From Akkermansia muciniphila (GTDB lineage Bacteria > Verrucomicrobiota > Verrucomicrobiia > Verrucomicrobiales > Akkermansiaceae): a DNA stretch of 64,000 nucleotides. Below are positions 16,540 to 25,431 of this stretch, in pieces. The translations under genes were made by a program, and so were the position numbers. Location: positions 1 through 64,000 of the forward strand of contig CAMDCV010000013.1 of NCBI GenBank assembly GCA_945890645.1. Reading direction: 5' to 3'. Every line of letters begins with the position of its first letter. Position 1 is the stretch's first letter. Below the pieces are notes generated by a model, which saw only the letters and a list, made by a program, of their open reading frames with translations, did not search any database and had not been told where the DNA came from.

Positions 16540-18834
16540 TCACGGCTGGATCAAATTTTCTGACTGCGGCGACCAAGCTCCATCCTGAAACACTTCCACG
16601 GTGAGTTTCAGACCATCTTTGGGAAGCGGGCCGTTTGGATAAACAACTATCATCACGGAAGTAGTTCCATGGGTCAGGAGAGTTGATAAATTGCCATCGC
16701 CATCACTTGTTTCGAACAATTCATCGCCTTTGTCGCGCAGGGAACCATTGCCTTGTCCGTCAACACACATGGGAATCCCATAAAAGTCATAGACCTCCAC
16801 GCGTGCCGTCTCTGAAGTGACAAACCTCATCGGCAATGTTTGTGTGTTTTTATCCTTCGTCACGTAATGCAGATAAACCGGAACTCCGTAAAATGGATTG
16901 GCGCGGTAGCGGCTTGCCTGAATGATGGAGCCCGAAACGCCCTTCTCAGGTGTCTCGATCACGATCATTGACTCATCTTTGCTATCCCCCTGCGATGCTG
17001 TCCAAACGAGCGAAATCTCCCCCCTCTTCGCATAGGCCTCATCCGCCCTAATCTTGAGCAATCGGAAGTTTTGCGGCTCAAGTTTCATTTTCAATGTCGT
17101 CGAACCCTCTTTTCCCTGCGTCGCTAGATAAACCAACACATCGCCATCTTGTGACTCTCTGGCAAAAACTACTGGCAATCCCCGTGAACTCAGTGTTCCT
17201 TCTTCCACTCTGTTGGAAGGATTCGTGAGCGTGTGAATCGATGTCCACGATGCCCCTTCGATGGGAATCACAATCGACTTCTCGGGCTGGATGTCCACGG
17301 GAGGAGCCTGATCTGACACGACTTTAACCACCGCATTTTCCTTCTTGAGTTTCGACAAAAGTCCCTCAGTCAGTTCTTTCCGACTAGTGAGAAAAGTATC
17401 TCCCTCCATCCGTTTGCGCGCCTCATCCGCCGCAGCTTTGGATCCAATCGGATCTCCCAAGCGCTCCAAAAGCACGGCCAACTTGGCAAGCTCCACCGGC
17501 AACTTCGTGAAAAAATCAAAGCTATGGCACAAACGAATGATTTCACGGCGCATGAGCAAGGCTTCCGACAGGCGCCCTGACAACTCCAAAAAATCGGCGT
17601 AGAGTTGATACAATTCGATCTCAGTTACTTTGGAGCCTGCAAGCCGCGAATTTTTGATGAGCTGCAGCAATTCTTCTTCCACTCTGCCGAGCCTATTGTG
17701 ATCGATCCAGTACCTCACACGGGCGATGCGGGCTTCCCGGTGTCCCAGTGCAGCCAGTTGGTCCAACAGAGACATCGCTTCTTCCGTAGCACCGCGGTAG
17801 AGCAGCGCGCGGGCGAGAGTCAACTTCGCATGGTTCTGATGAAGGTCTGATAGATGGATGTTTTGCTCGACTTTTGACAACAAGGCTCTTGCGTGATCCA
17901 CCACATCATCGGGTGCCTGCTTGATTTCCATCAAAATTTCGAGTCGCAAGAGCTGGAACAGGATGTTCTTTCTGCCATGGTAGCTTTCTTGCATGGGAGC
18001 AGCGAGCCCTGAATCCACCTGCGTAAGAGCTTCCTCATAAAAACCCATCCACTGGAGCATGTAGGCAGTGTCATAGACAGAATCAAACCAAGGTTGAATC
18101 AATTGCCAGCGAGGCTTGCCATCATCCAAGGAGGCCCAGCTTCGGATCTGATAGTTCCACTCAAGGCATTGCCGCCATTTCCCGGCATCGCCCAGTAGTA
18201 ACGCATAACGGGCCAACACATGGGCGTTTTGCTGTCCGAGGTTGATCTTGGGCGTCGGGAAATCGCTTGGATACTGGGAATACAGCAGAGCCTCCGGCAC
18301 ATTCCGCTTCCGAACCTGGGGAAGAAAGTCATAGGCGCCCCCCTGATCTGCGTAGGCGGAAATGTCCACCACATGATTCCAACTCTTGCGTCTTTCAAAC
18401 CATGTCTCTAACACCTCGGCATATCGCCCATTCCTTCCAGTTCCTCTGAGTTTGCCCAACAAATTCCCCGCCACAGCATCCATCACACCGTAATGCTCAT
18501 TCTTCTTTGAGCTTTGGTAGATGGCATCGTAAAGCATGGCGCTCCACTCGGCATCCAGCCGGCCGCTGTTCACCTGCGCTTCTCTCCAGACCTTGCTGCT
18601 CAATTCCCTGAACGGCATGGATTGCTTCGCCCGCTTGTCCAGTTCTTCACTCAAAAATTGCAGTGCTCGCGGGATGTCGTTGTCCTTTTTGTATTTCAGA
18701 GTCTCTGCGATCACTTGGTCGTCGGTGTATTCGGATAGGGCCGTAACAGTCTCATCCGCTACCGACCGCAGCGTCACAAAACAGGAAATCAAAATCAGTA
18801 ACAAGGAGAGTTTTCGTAGCGGGTATCGGTTCAT
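16540..18834 (-). CDS. Large secreted repeat-type hypothetical protein
   Basis: A 764-residue protein with a signal peptide (LSLLLILISCFVTLRSVA). Residues about 30-500 are alpha-helical with a TPR-like texture (for example LARALLYRGATEEAMSLLDQ), suggesting a solenoid scaffold. The last roughly 250 residues are beta-rich, with ASRYRANPFYGVPVYLHYV and TARVEVYDFYGIP, and read like one or two Ig-like or sandwich domains. No catalytic motif is visible and I do not recognise the family. It is probably periplasmic or exported. It is separated from the GNAT gene upstream by 175 bases, which include a hairpin. Confidence 0.75.
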   Translation of the reverse strand: MNRYPLRKLSLLLILISCFVTLRSVADETVTALSEYTDDQVIAETLKYKKDNDIPRALQFLSEELDKRAKQSMPFRELSSKVWREAQVNSGRLDAEWSAMLYDAIYQSSKKNEHYGVMDAVAGNLLGKLRGTGRNGRYAEVLETWFERRKSWNHVVDISAYADQGGAYDFLPQVRKRNVPEALLYSQYPSDFPTPKINLGQQNAHVLARYALLLGDAGKWRQCLEWNYQIRSWASLDDGKPRWQLIQPWFDSVYDTAYMLQWMGFYEEALTQVDSGLAAPMQESYHGRKNILFQLLRLEILMEIKQAPDDVVDHARALLSKVEQNIHLSDLHQNHAKLTLARALLYRGATEEAMSLLDQLAALGHREARIARVRYWIDHNRLGRVEEELLQLIKNSRLAGSKVTEIELYQLYADFLELSGRLSEALLMRREIIRLCHSFDFFTKLPVELAKLAVLLERLGDPIGSKAAADEARKRMEGDTFLTSRKELTEGLLSKLKKENAVVKVVSDQAPPVDIQPEKSIVIPIEGASWTSIHTLTNPSNRVEEGTLSSRGLPVVFARESQDGDVLVYLATQGKEGSTTLKMKLEPQNFRLLKIRADEAYAKRGEISLVWTASQGDSKDESMIVIETPEKGVSGSIIQASRYRANPFYGVPVYLHYVTKDKNTQTLPMRFVTSETARVEVYDFYGIPMCVDGQGNGSLRDKGDELFETSDGDGNLSTLLTHGTTSVMIVVYPNGPLPKDGLKLTVEVFQDGAWSPQSENLIQP

Positions 18835-18917
18835 TCTGATTGGATAAGCTATTTTGAAATTTTTCTATGTTGTATTCCAAAAACTCGAACACGACAAGTG
18901 ATCATTTCACGGCACTG

Positions 18918-18950
18918 AACCGCCGACATTCCCATGGTTGACGGTTTTTT
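18918..18950 (+). terminator. Hairpin with T-run, oriented on the plus strand
   Basis: AACCGCCGAC (18918-18927) pairs with GTTGACGGTT (18937-18946) with one mismatch, leaves a 9-base loop and runs into TTTTTT. It would terminate rightward transcription, yet both flanking genes are leftward, so it may stop antisense transcription or be fortuitous. Confidence 0.35.
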
Positions 18951-19009
18951 GGCTTAATGCATTTGAGAAGCGCGAGATCACGTTCCAATACTGGTGAGCA
19001 CAGGAGCCT

Positions 19010-19615
19010 CTACCACTCCCGACTCCAGAACTCCATCTCGTGCGGACTTTCTTCTGCCGACTTGATTTCCATCCAATCAAAACTGGCGCTTAGCCCATTG
19101 CGCTGGTAGCCGCGTTTGTTCCAGAATACTTCGTTGCTTTGATACCCAACCGGCTGTAGTGGGTGATCAGGCTCTCGGATGACAGAGCAAAATGTCGTGC
19201 TCTTGCAGCCTAATCGTTTTGCCTGAGCCTCGCGCTGATCGAAAAACGCATGGCCGATGCCGCAACCACGGTACTCCTGCCGTAACACCGATTCGCCGAG
19301 GTAGTAGATTTCTTCGATCGCTATGCCAGCAGCGAGAAACGGATATTGAAACGCGTCGGCGGCAGCGATCAGCGGCAGTGCCGTGGAAATCCCGACCACT
19401 TCCTGACCAGCCACCGCGCAAACAAAAATGCTCTCTGGGCAATCGACATAATGTTCGAGGTATTCGCGCTCATAGGTGACAGTGCCCTCATAGAGATAGG
19501 GGTAGTCACGAAAAACCTCGATGCGCAGACGGGCTGCCGCATCGAGGTAAGGAAATATTTGTTCACCACAACAACAGAGCAAAGTCACATCATTGATGAA
19601 TGCTTGCCCCGCCAT
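19010..19615 (-). CDS. GNAT-family N-acetyltransferase
   Basis: A 201-residue protein of the Gcn5-related acetyltransferase fold. The AcCoA-binding region is recognisable: IYYLGESVLRQEYRGCGIGHAFFDQREAQAKRLG, with the RxxGxG/A-type loop (EYRGCGIG). The N-terminus has the family's typical beta-alpha pattern (AARLRIEVF). The substrate is unknown. It starts three bases after the bamA stop, so it is almost certainly translated from the bamA transcript, although no functional link to outer-membrane assembly is known to me. Confidence 0.85.
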   Translation of the reverse strand: MAGQAFINDVTLLCCCGEQIFPYLDAAARLRIEVFRDYPYLYEGTVTYEREYLEHYVDCPESIFVCAVAGQEVVGISTALPLIAAADAFQYPFLAAGIAIEEIYYLGESVLRQEYRGCGIGHAFFDQREAQAKRLGCKSTTFCSVIREPDHPLQPVGYQSNEVFWNKRGYQRNGLSASFDWMEIKSAEESPHEMEFWSREW

Positions 19616-19618
19616 GTG

Positions 19619-21940
19619 TTAGAATTTGTAGTCGAGATAGAAGTTGAACTGACCACCGTTGTCGGCGATGTCGTCTGGCGACTGCAAAGGAATGGCGTAG
19701 TCGAAAGCCAGCGGACCGAAAGGCAGGTTGAGGCGCAAGCCGACACCCGCATCAGTGTAGAGATCTGTGGGGCTGAAGTCCCACGAATCCGCATTCACAA
19801 ATCCTGCGTCGTAGAAAACGGCACCGCGCACTTGTTCAAACAGAGGCACTGTGTATTCGACAGAGAACCAAGCCATCGAGTTACCACCGATAACTTCATC
19901 TGAAGCGGCATCGCGCGGTCCGACATCGCGGAATTCGAAGCCACGCAGGGTGCGCGCACCACCGAGGAATTGGCGGTCGAAGATGGGCACGTCCTCGTCG
20001 TCGGTGCTATCGACCATGCCGATTTCCGCGTTGACCGAGAGGATGGTGTCCCATTTGAGGTTCCAGTATTTCTGACCCGAGGCGGTAAAGGTGACCGTGT
20101 TAACGTCACCACCGAGGCCGGCGTAGTTGATGCCAGCATCCAGTTTGTGACCCTCGCGTGGGGTCTGGTTGCTGTCGCGACTGTCATAAACATAGTTTAC
20201 GCCAAGCGAACTGCGGAGGTAATCACCATCAAGTGCCGCGAAGTAGTCGTCGTCAGTGCCTACAATGCCATCATCTTCTGGATCGATCTCGATATTTTCC
20301 ACGCGGAATTCACCACGAAGATACGCTTTTTCGCCGAGTGGTTTACGCAGGAAAATGGAAGCCCCCATATTGCCTTGGTCGTAGTAATCACTGAAGTAGA
20401 GAGCGTTTTTGTAGAACAATTCACCACCGAGTGCGAGTTGACGATCGAGGAACCATGGCTCTACGAGCGAGATGGTGAGGTCGCGACGTTCCGCACCGGC
20501 GCGAAGGCTGGCGGTGAAACGTTGGCCACCACCGGTGAAATGCCATGGATTGAGAAGATCGAAGTTTGTTTGTTCCACCGTGACATAGCCGACGAGGTTA
20601 TCGATCGAACTGAAACCAACTCCAAAGCTCAGCGTGCCGGTTTTTTTCTCATCGACGAGAATGTTCAAGTCGCGATAGCCATTGCCACCGGGAACGGCGC
20701 TGACCTGAGCGTCATTGAAATAGTTCAAGTTGCGCAGACGGGTGCGGGTAGTTTCCACATCGACCGAGTTGAACCAGTCGCCAGGTTTAAGCGGCACTTC
20801 GCGACGGATCACTTTGTCTTTTGACTTGGTATTGCCGGAAATGTTAACGCGGCCTACGCGGAAGCGACCGCCTTCTGTGATGCGGTAGGTGATTTGCACA
20901 CGGTCGTTGGCGGAGTTGTCAATGTCAGGAACGACAGTTGCATCAGCATAGCCACGAGATCCGTAGTAGCTACGAATCATATCGATGTCTGCGCGCATTT
21001 TTTTGGCGGAATAGGCATCGCCACCTACTAAAGTCAGAGCGGGGTAAAGTTCTTCCGGTTTGAATACCGACATTTTGCCGAAACCTACACCGGAAACGGT
21101 ATAGCGAATGCCTTCATTGATCGGGATCACGAGATCGACCTTACCATCACCTGTTGGAATGCGCTGGATGCCTGGGCTGGAGACGCGCAAGTAGCCCTTG
21201 TTACGATAGTAATCGAGAATTTCTTCAAGGTCTTCCTCCAATTGATTGCCTTGGATACGGCCTGATTTCGTGATGATCGAAAAGATGCCTTTTTCTTTCG
21301 TCTTCATGACCTTTTCGAGGTCTTTCGAGGTGATATTGGCATTGCCTTCAAATCGGATGTTGCGGACTTCGTTTTTAACGCCTTCATCGATAAGGAAAAT
21401 CAGTGAGGCACCACCACCATCGGCTGGTTGCATGCGGTGGGTCACTGTAACATCGGGATAGCCATAACCTTGGTAATAAGCCTCGATGTTACGGCGGGCG
21501 GAGAGAATTTGTTCGTCACTGAGCGGGCCACCTGCCACCAGTTTCGATTCTTTGGCGAGTTTCTTATCGCTGAAAATCGAGTTGCCGGCAAACCCTACAG
21601 AGTCGAGAGGAGGACGCGTGGTCACTTCCGCGATGAGCTTGACACCATCGCCCGCAGGCTCGGCTAGCCAGCGCACGTCATCGACTTTACCGGATTCGTA
21701 GAGTTTTTTGATGTCGGCATCGAGGCGCTCAGTGCTGTATTTTTGACCGGCACGAGTGCTGATCGTATTGCGCAAAGCTGCTTCATCGACAGTTCTAGGA
21801 CCGCGATAACGAATTTCCACATTGGTGATGTTTTTTCCCTCGAAATCTAAGCCTTGTCCCTGAACCATGGCGGGAGTGCAGCAAAGAACTGCGGAGAGAA
21901 CTAACGTGACTTTGCGTAGTCGGGTAATGAGGTGCTTCAT
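19619..21940 (-). CDS. bamA: Outer-membrane protein assembly factor BamA
   Basis: Omp85-family barrel that inserts beta-barrel proteins into the outer membrane. The 773-residue precursor has a signal peptide (LVLSAVLCCTPAMVQG), five POTRA-like domains across about 35-410 (each with the pattern of VDEVRWL- or GVGFGKMSVF-type strands), and a C-terminal 16-strand barrel. The barrel shows the L6 loop motif in FLGGARTLRGF (family VRGF/LRGF) and ends in an aromatic residue (FNFYLDYKF), the outer-membrane targeting signature. The position next to a membrane protein gene is unusual: skp, lpxD and fabZ, its common partners, are absent here. Confidence 0.95.
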   Translation of the reverse strand: MKHLITRLRKVTLVLSAVLCCTPAMVQGQGLDFEGKNITNVEIRYRGPRTVDEAALRNTISTRAGQKYSTERLDADIKKLYESGKVDDVRWLAEPAGDGVKLIAEVTTRPPLDSVGFAGNSIFSDKKLAKESKLVAGGPLSDEQILSARRNIEAYYQGYGYPDVTVTHRMQPADGGGASLIFLIDEGVKNEVRNIRFEGNANITSKDLEKVMKTKEKGIFSIITKSGRIQGNQLEEDLEEILDYYRNKGYLRVSSPGIQRIPTGDGKVDLVIPINEGIRYTVSGVGFGKMSVFKPEELYPALTLVGGDAYSAKKMRADIDMIRSYYGSRGYADATVVPDIDNSANDRVQITYRITEGGRFRVGRVNISGNTKSKDKVIRREVPLKPGDWFNSVDVETTRTRLRNLNYFNDAQVSAVPGGNGYRDLNILVDEKKTGTLSFGVGFSSIDNLVGYVTVEQTNFDLLNPWHFTGGGQRFTASLRAGAERRDLTISLVEPWFLDRQLALGGELFYKNALYFSDYYDQGNMGASIFLRKPLGEKAYLRGEFRVENIEIDPEDDGIVGTDDDYFAALDGDYLRSSLGVNYVYDSRDSNQTPREGHKLDAGINYAGLGGDVNTVTFTASGQKYWNLKWDTILSVNAEIGMVDSTDDEDVPIFDRQFLGGARTLRGFEFRDVGPRDAASDEVIGGNSMAWFSVEYTVPLFEQVRGAVFYDAGFVNADSWDFSPTDLYTDAGVGLRLNLPFGPLAFDYAIPLQSPDDIADNGGQFNFYLDYKF

Positions 21941-22032
21941 AGTAAAGTATTTTCCGGAGGAACCCGCTCATCTCACTGGTTTCCGTATCATCCGTCAAGG
22001 GGAATTCCATGAAATCACGGTAGCTGTTACTG

Positions 22033-23418
22033 CTAGGATTTCTTATGGCTACGGCTTGATTTTTTACGTGTTTTACCATGGAATTTTTTCTCTTCTTTAG
22101 GTTGCTCCAATGGCAAATTTTCTGCTTCGATGGGAACTTTGGAAGTTCCTAACGTTGGTGATAAAATAACCGCGGGGAGACGGGGTGACTTTGCCGCTAG
22201 TAATAACGCCATGAGAGCCGCTAACAACATGGGACTGACTGGCACCCAGGTTGCACCCCATAGAAGAGTCATCGTCCACCAACCGATGAGCAATAGCACG
22301 CAGACGATGCGGATTGGCCCCCGACAGGCGGCGATCACGACAGCCAAGATGGCGATTAAAATCAAAACGATGCACTCGCTTATCGGTGATAAACGATGCC
22401 ATGTGAGTCGATCGAGGAGACGGGGAGCGGAGTACAATGTTTTCAGCAATGGGCCTTGTCGTTGTATATTCCCGTCATCGCCTGATTGTTGCAATAAATG
22501 CACAGGTGGAAAATGCATTTGCAGCTTACTTAAATCCTGCGACTCGGGTCGAATCAGCTGCGGGGCGAGTAGGTCCGGCTCTGCCAGAGAAATACCAGGC
22601 ACCTCCGTGCGACCGAATTCATCGATGGCCCACCAATGTCCCGTGGTCGGAGAAAAAATGGATTGTCCTACTTCGACCTCAAGTTGGGAAGGTTCGATCT
22701 TCTCTCGCATGCAGACCGCGAGTAGGGCCGACGAAAAAATGACCCGCTCTCCCCAGCGTGCGACAAGATATTCTTTTCCTGCGGTGATCGTCTCCGATTC
22801 TATCAATGAAAAGCCGGCACGAGAATTTTCACGACCTAAGACTGTCTCAGGAATCGCTAAGCGATTCACTTGGGGCAGACTGTTGACATCGCCACGCACA
22901 TTGCTGAGGGGGATTGAGGCGCGCACAAGAGCTGGTGGCATCGAGTCTGCCTGCGCTGTCCGGCTGACAGGTACGGATGTGACACACTGTTTCGATTCTG
23001 CGATGACAAGTTCCAGCGCATCCAATGCAAAGGGATCTGCCTGATGCCAAGCGAGTGTCGATCCAATCATGACCTGCTCCACACCGGCATTTTTCATGCT
23101 ATCCAAGAGCACCGCATAATCACTGGGGGAGAGAGGATTTGAATCAAAGATTTTTTCAGGATCTTCGCCGGTAGCTACGATGAAGGGAGGGATGGTCGAA
23201 CCTTGCTCCTGAAAGCGACACATCACGTAAGGTCGCGAATGCGTTCCCAGGCCCGACGAAGCTTGGTAGAGAGGATTGATCAACAGATGAGCTGCGCGTT
23301 GGAGTCGCTGCTCTACTTGCATCACCGCAGGGACCAAACCCATGAGATACCAGAGCGCTCCGCTGCCCAGGAGCGTCAGTGCTACTCGTTTCAAAAAGGG
23401 AGTAGAGCGTGCGGACAT
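22033..23418 (-). CDS. CHASE2-like membrane protein without output domain
   Basis: A 461-residue inner-membrane protein: one N-terminal membrane helix (ALTLLGSGALWYLMGLVPAV), a periplasmic domain of about 300 residues, then three closely spaced helices (ECIVLILIAILAVVIAAC; IRIVCVLLLIGWWTMTLLW; PMLLAALMALLLAA) and a basic tail rich in Lys and Ser. This layout and the segment LSPSDYAVLLDSMKNAGVEQ resemble CHASE2 sensor domains. CHASE2 proteins usually carry a kinase or cyclase after the helices; none is present here. The assignment is an inference from architecture. It is upstream of bamA with a 92-base gap. Confidence 0.6.
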   Translation of the reverse strand: MSARSTPFLKRVALTLLGSGALWYLMGLVPAVMQVEQRLQRAAHLLINPLYQASSGLGTHSRPYVMCRFQEQGSTIPPFIVATGEDPEKIFDSNPLSPSDYAVLLDSMKNAGVEQVMIGSTLAWHQADPFALDALELVIAESKQCVTSVPVSRTAQADSMPPALVRASIPLSNVRGDVNSLPQVNRLAIPETVLGRENSRAGFSLIESETITAGKEYLVARWGERVIFSSALLAVCMREKIEPSQLEVEVGQSIFSPTTGHWWAIDEFGRTEVPGISLAEPDLLAPQLIRPESQDLSKLQMHFPPVHLLQQSGDDGNIQRQGPLLKTLYSAPRLLDRLTWHRLSPISECIVLILIAILAVVIAACRGPIRIVCVLLLIGWWTMTLLWGATWVPVSPMLLAALMALLLAAKSPRLPAVILSPTLGTSKVPIEAENLPLEQPKEEKKFHGKTRKKSSRSHKKS

Positions 23419-23454
23419 GGGTGGGGTTTCACGAAGAAAATCAAATCTTTCGAT

Positions 23455-24414
23455 CTAACGATTTTTAATCGCTTGGCGAAGATACGGGGCGAGCAAGTCT
23501 TCCAAAGGCGAGTTCGCCACAATTTCCTGCAAGAGTCGTGCGGCGGTGGGGATGTGCTGCTGGTACCATTCCTGGCCCTTGTTTTCCACGAGATTGCCAT
23601 AGGCTCCGAGTGCTTGCATCAGACGCTGTGTGGCGCAATCGCGCAATGTTCTCTCCGCGGGGCGGTCCTCAGAGATTTGCTCCCATAGGTCGAGGATTTT
23701 TTCGCGATCGTCTGCGCTGTGATCCATGTAGGGATCGTAGAGCAGTGATGCTAGGTCGTATTCCTGACGTCCGCGGCGCAGGCCTTGAAAGTCGATTAGC
23801 CATGCCATGCCATCGTGGAGCAAGATGTTTTGCGATTGGAAATCGCGGTGTACAAGATGTTTCGCCGATGATCCCAAGCCCTTGGCGAGCGATTGCAAAG
23901 CCTCGCTGCGCTTGAGCGGGCCACTGTCCATGCCGAGATAGTCCTCGACGAGGTGCTCCATGAAATATTCCTGCTCCCATCGATACAAGGCTTCATCGAA
24001 GGGGGGCATCAGTTCCAATTCCTTGGGAGGCTTCGCATAAAACAATTGATCGATTTGTTCTAACGCTGAGCGATAGTAGGACTCCCTCTCAGCAAAGGGA
24101 CGGTCTTTTAAGGATAACAAATCAATATCGCCGAGGTCTTGCACCAATGCCACGCGCTTGTTACGATTTTCATAGTAGATCTCTGGCACATGCAGTTTGC
24201 ACTTTTTCAGGAAGCGCGCTACCGGCACGAAGTTTTCGCTGTCGGGACGCTCAGGCTTCCAGTGCACGCCTATGAATGGAGCGTGGCCTTCGCGCAAGAC
24301 TCGCACGATGGTTCTGCCCGAGGCACCCTTTTTGATTGGAATCATCGAAATCGGCACCGTTGGATCGATGTCGAAGTAAATGCGGGTGCAGGCGAGAATG
24401 GCGTCGGTGGGCAT
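23455..24414 (-). CDS. Aminoglycoside phosphotransferase-fold sugar kinase (AmgK-like)
   Basis: A 319-residue kinase of the APH/choline kinase fold. The catalytic loop HRDFQSQN (about residue 193) and metal-binding segment IDFQGLRRG followed by YDLASLLYDPY match the branch that includes AmgK, which phosphorylates N-acetylmuramate and N-acetylglucosamine at C1 in cell-wall recycling. The usual partner MurU, a nucleotidyltransferase, is not adjacent, so the substrate is uncertain. It lies 36 bases upstream of the CHASE2-like gene on the same strand. Antibiotic resistance is not implied. Confidence 0.8.
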   Translation of the reverse strand: MPTDAILACTRIYFDIDPTVPISMIPIKKGASGRTIVRVLREGHAPFIGVHWKPERPDSENFVPVARFLKKCKLHVPEIYYENRNKRVALVQDLGDIDLLSLKDRPFAERESYYRSALEQIDQLFYAKPPKELELMPPFDEALYRWEQEYFMEHLVEDYLGMDSGPLKRSEALQSLAKGLGSSAKHLVHRDFQSQNILLHDGMAWLIDFQGLRRGRQEYDLASLLYDPYMDHSADDREKILDLWEQISEDRPAERTLRDCATQRLMQALGAYGNLVENKGQEWYQQHIPTAARLLQEIVANSPLEDLLAPYLRQAIKNR

Positions 24415-24526
24415 GAGAAGTGCGCGCCATGCTGGGGGGAAACGACCTGAAAAGCCAAGCGCAAATCACGGCAATGGCGTAGAATTCTCGCTCTGAGGAA
24501 AATTTGTTGAAGCTGATGCCGACAGC

Positions 24527-24796
24527 TTATTTCTCTTGTGGCTTGGGTTGCATTTCCTCGGTAGTTCCCGAAGCGGGCGTCACATCGCGCACCGAGGGAA
24601 CTTCATTGCCGATCATGGTACTGATCATAAATGACAAAAAGGAAACAATCCCCATCAGGGCCAAGAACACGACTATCACAAAGCCAATGTGCGGATAAAA
24701 TCGAGGATGGATGCCCTTGCGCGAATAGCGCCAACTTAGGAGCACAGCAATGACAGTGCCAACGGCTAGGGCAATCAAAAATACTTGGTGGTTCAT
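24527..24796 (-). CDS. Small two-helix membrane protein
   Basis: An 89-residue protein with two predicted membrane helices (FLIALAVGTVIAVLLSW and IGFVIVVFLALMGIVSFLSF) joined by a short basic loop, then a Pro/Glu/Gln-rich tail that is probably disordered. No family recognised. It sits 112 bases from the kinase gene and 91 from the NusG-like gene, all leftward, with a clear ATG at 24796. Confidence 0.6.
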   Translation of the reverse strand: MNHQVFLIALAVGTVIAVLLSWRYSRKGIHPRFYPHIGFVIVVFLALMGIVSFLSFMISTMIGNEVPSVRDVTPASGTTEEMQPKPQEK

Positions 24797-24887
24797 GTAA
24801 TTAACTGGGTTTGTTAGACTTATTTATGCATTCCAGCGGATCGACTGATACGATGCAATCAAGAAACGCATGAGGGAAAATTTTTCA

Positions 24888-25430
24888 TCAGGGCTCCTCA
24901 TCTGGCAGAGGACGGCGGGGTAAAAGTAGAGTAAATAGATCGATATCGATCATTTGCTGCTGACCGAGAAACTCTAACAAGACCTTCACGCGTTCGATGC
25001 CTGGTAAAACTTCCACCACGGACCCCTTCAAGCCTTGTAAAGGGCCATGAGCCAGTTCCACTTCATCACCTTTTTCAAAACGCGGCTTCACTGTGAGCAC
25101 GTCGTTTTCCGCATGCTCTTGCCATGTTAGTTTCATTTCATCGATGAACCACTGTGGCACGGAGGGAATGACGTTGCCGAATTTTACAAAGCCCCGCACG
25201 CCCTGGCAAAAGCTCACCGCCCGTTGTTGCTCATTCATGTGAAAACACGCGAGCACATAACTGGGAAACAGCGCCTCCTCCCACCAAATTTTTCCGCGCC
25301 GCGTCGCCTTGCGATAGCGTAGCATCGGACAAAACACCTCGATCTCCTCCAACCCGCGCAAATGTTCGGCCGCCAAGCGTTCGCGCTTGGTCTGAGTCCG
25401 CACCACATACCACTGCCGCTGCTCTTCCAT
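24888..25430 (-). CDS. NusG-family specialised transcription elongation factor
   Basis: A 180-residue NusG paralogue: an N-terminal NGN domain (WYVVRTQTKRERLAAEHLRGL and FPSYVLACF, about 7-105), which binds the RNA polymerase clamp helices, and a C-terminal KOW domain (GDEVELAHGPLQGLKGSVVEVLPG, about 120-145). Specialised NusG paralogues (RfaH, LoaP, UpxY) act on particular operons, often for exopolysaccharide. The housekeeping nusG is normally next to secE and rplK, which are absent, so this is taken as a paralogue. It starts one base after the stop of the GbsR-like gene, so the two are translationally coupled. Confidence 0.85.
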   Translation of the reverse strand: MEEQRQWYVVRTQTKRERLAAEHLRGLEEIEVFCPMLRYRKATRRGKIWWEEALFPSYVLACFHMNEQQRAVSFCQGVRGFVKFGNVIPSVPQWFIDEMKLTWQEHAENDVLTVKPRFEKGDEVELAHGPLQGLKGSVVEVLPGIERVKVLLEFLGQQQMIDIDLFTLLLPRRPLPDEEP

Positions 25431-25431
25431 C

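Noticed and set aside
19970-20824. 284-residue plus-strand frame inside bamA
   Set aside because: Antisense shadow; bamA is well supported there and the frame matches no family.
22130-23044. 304-residue plus-strand frame inside the CHASE2-like gene
   Set aside because: Cysteine/arginine-rich shadow composition, no start context; the minus-strand frame has clean membrane segments.
23455-24414. Aminoglycoside resistance gene
   Set aside because: The APH fold is shared with many sugar kinases; sequence fits the AmgK-like branch, not known resistance enzymes.
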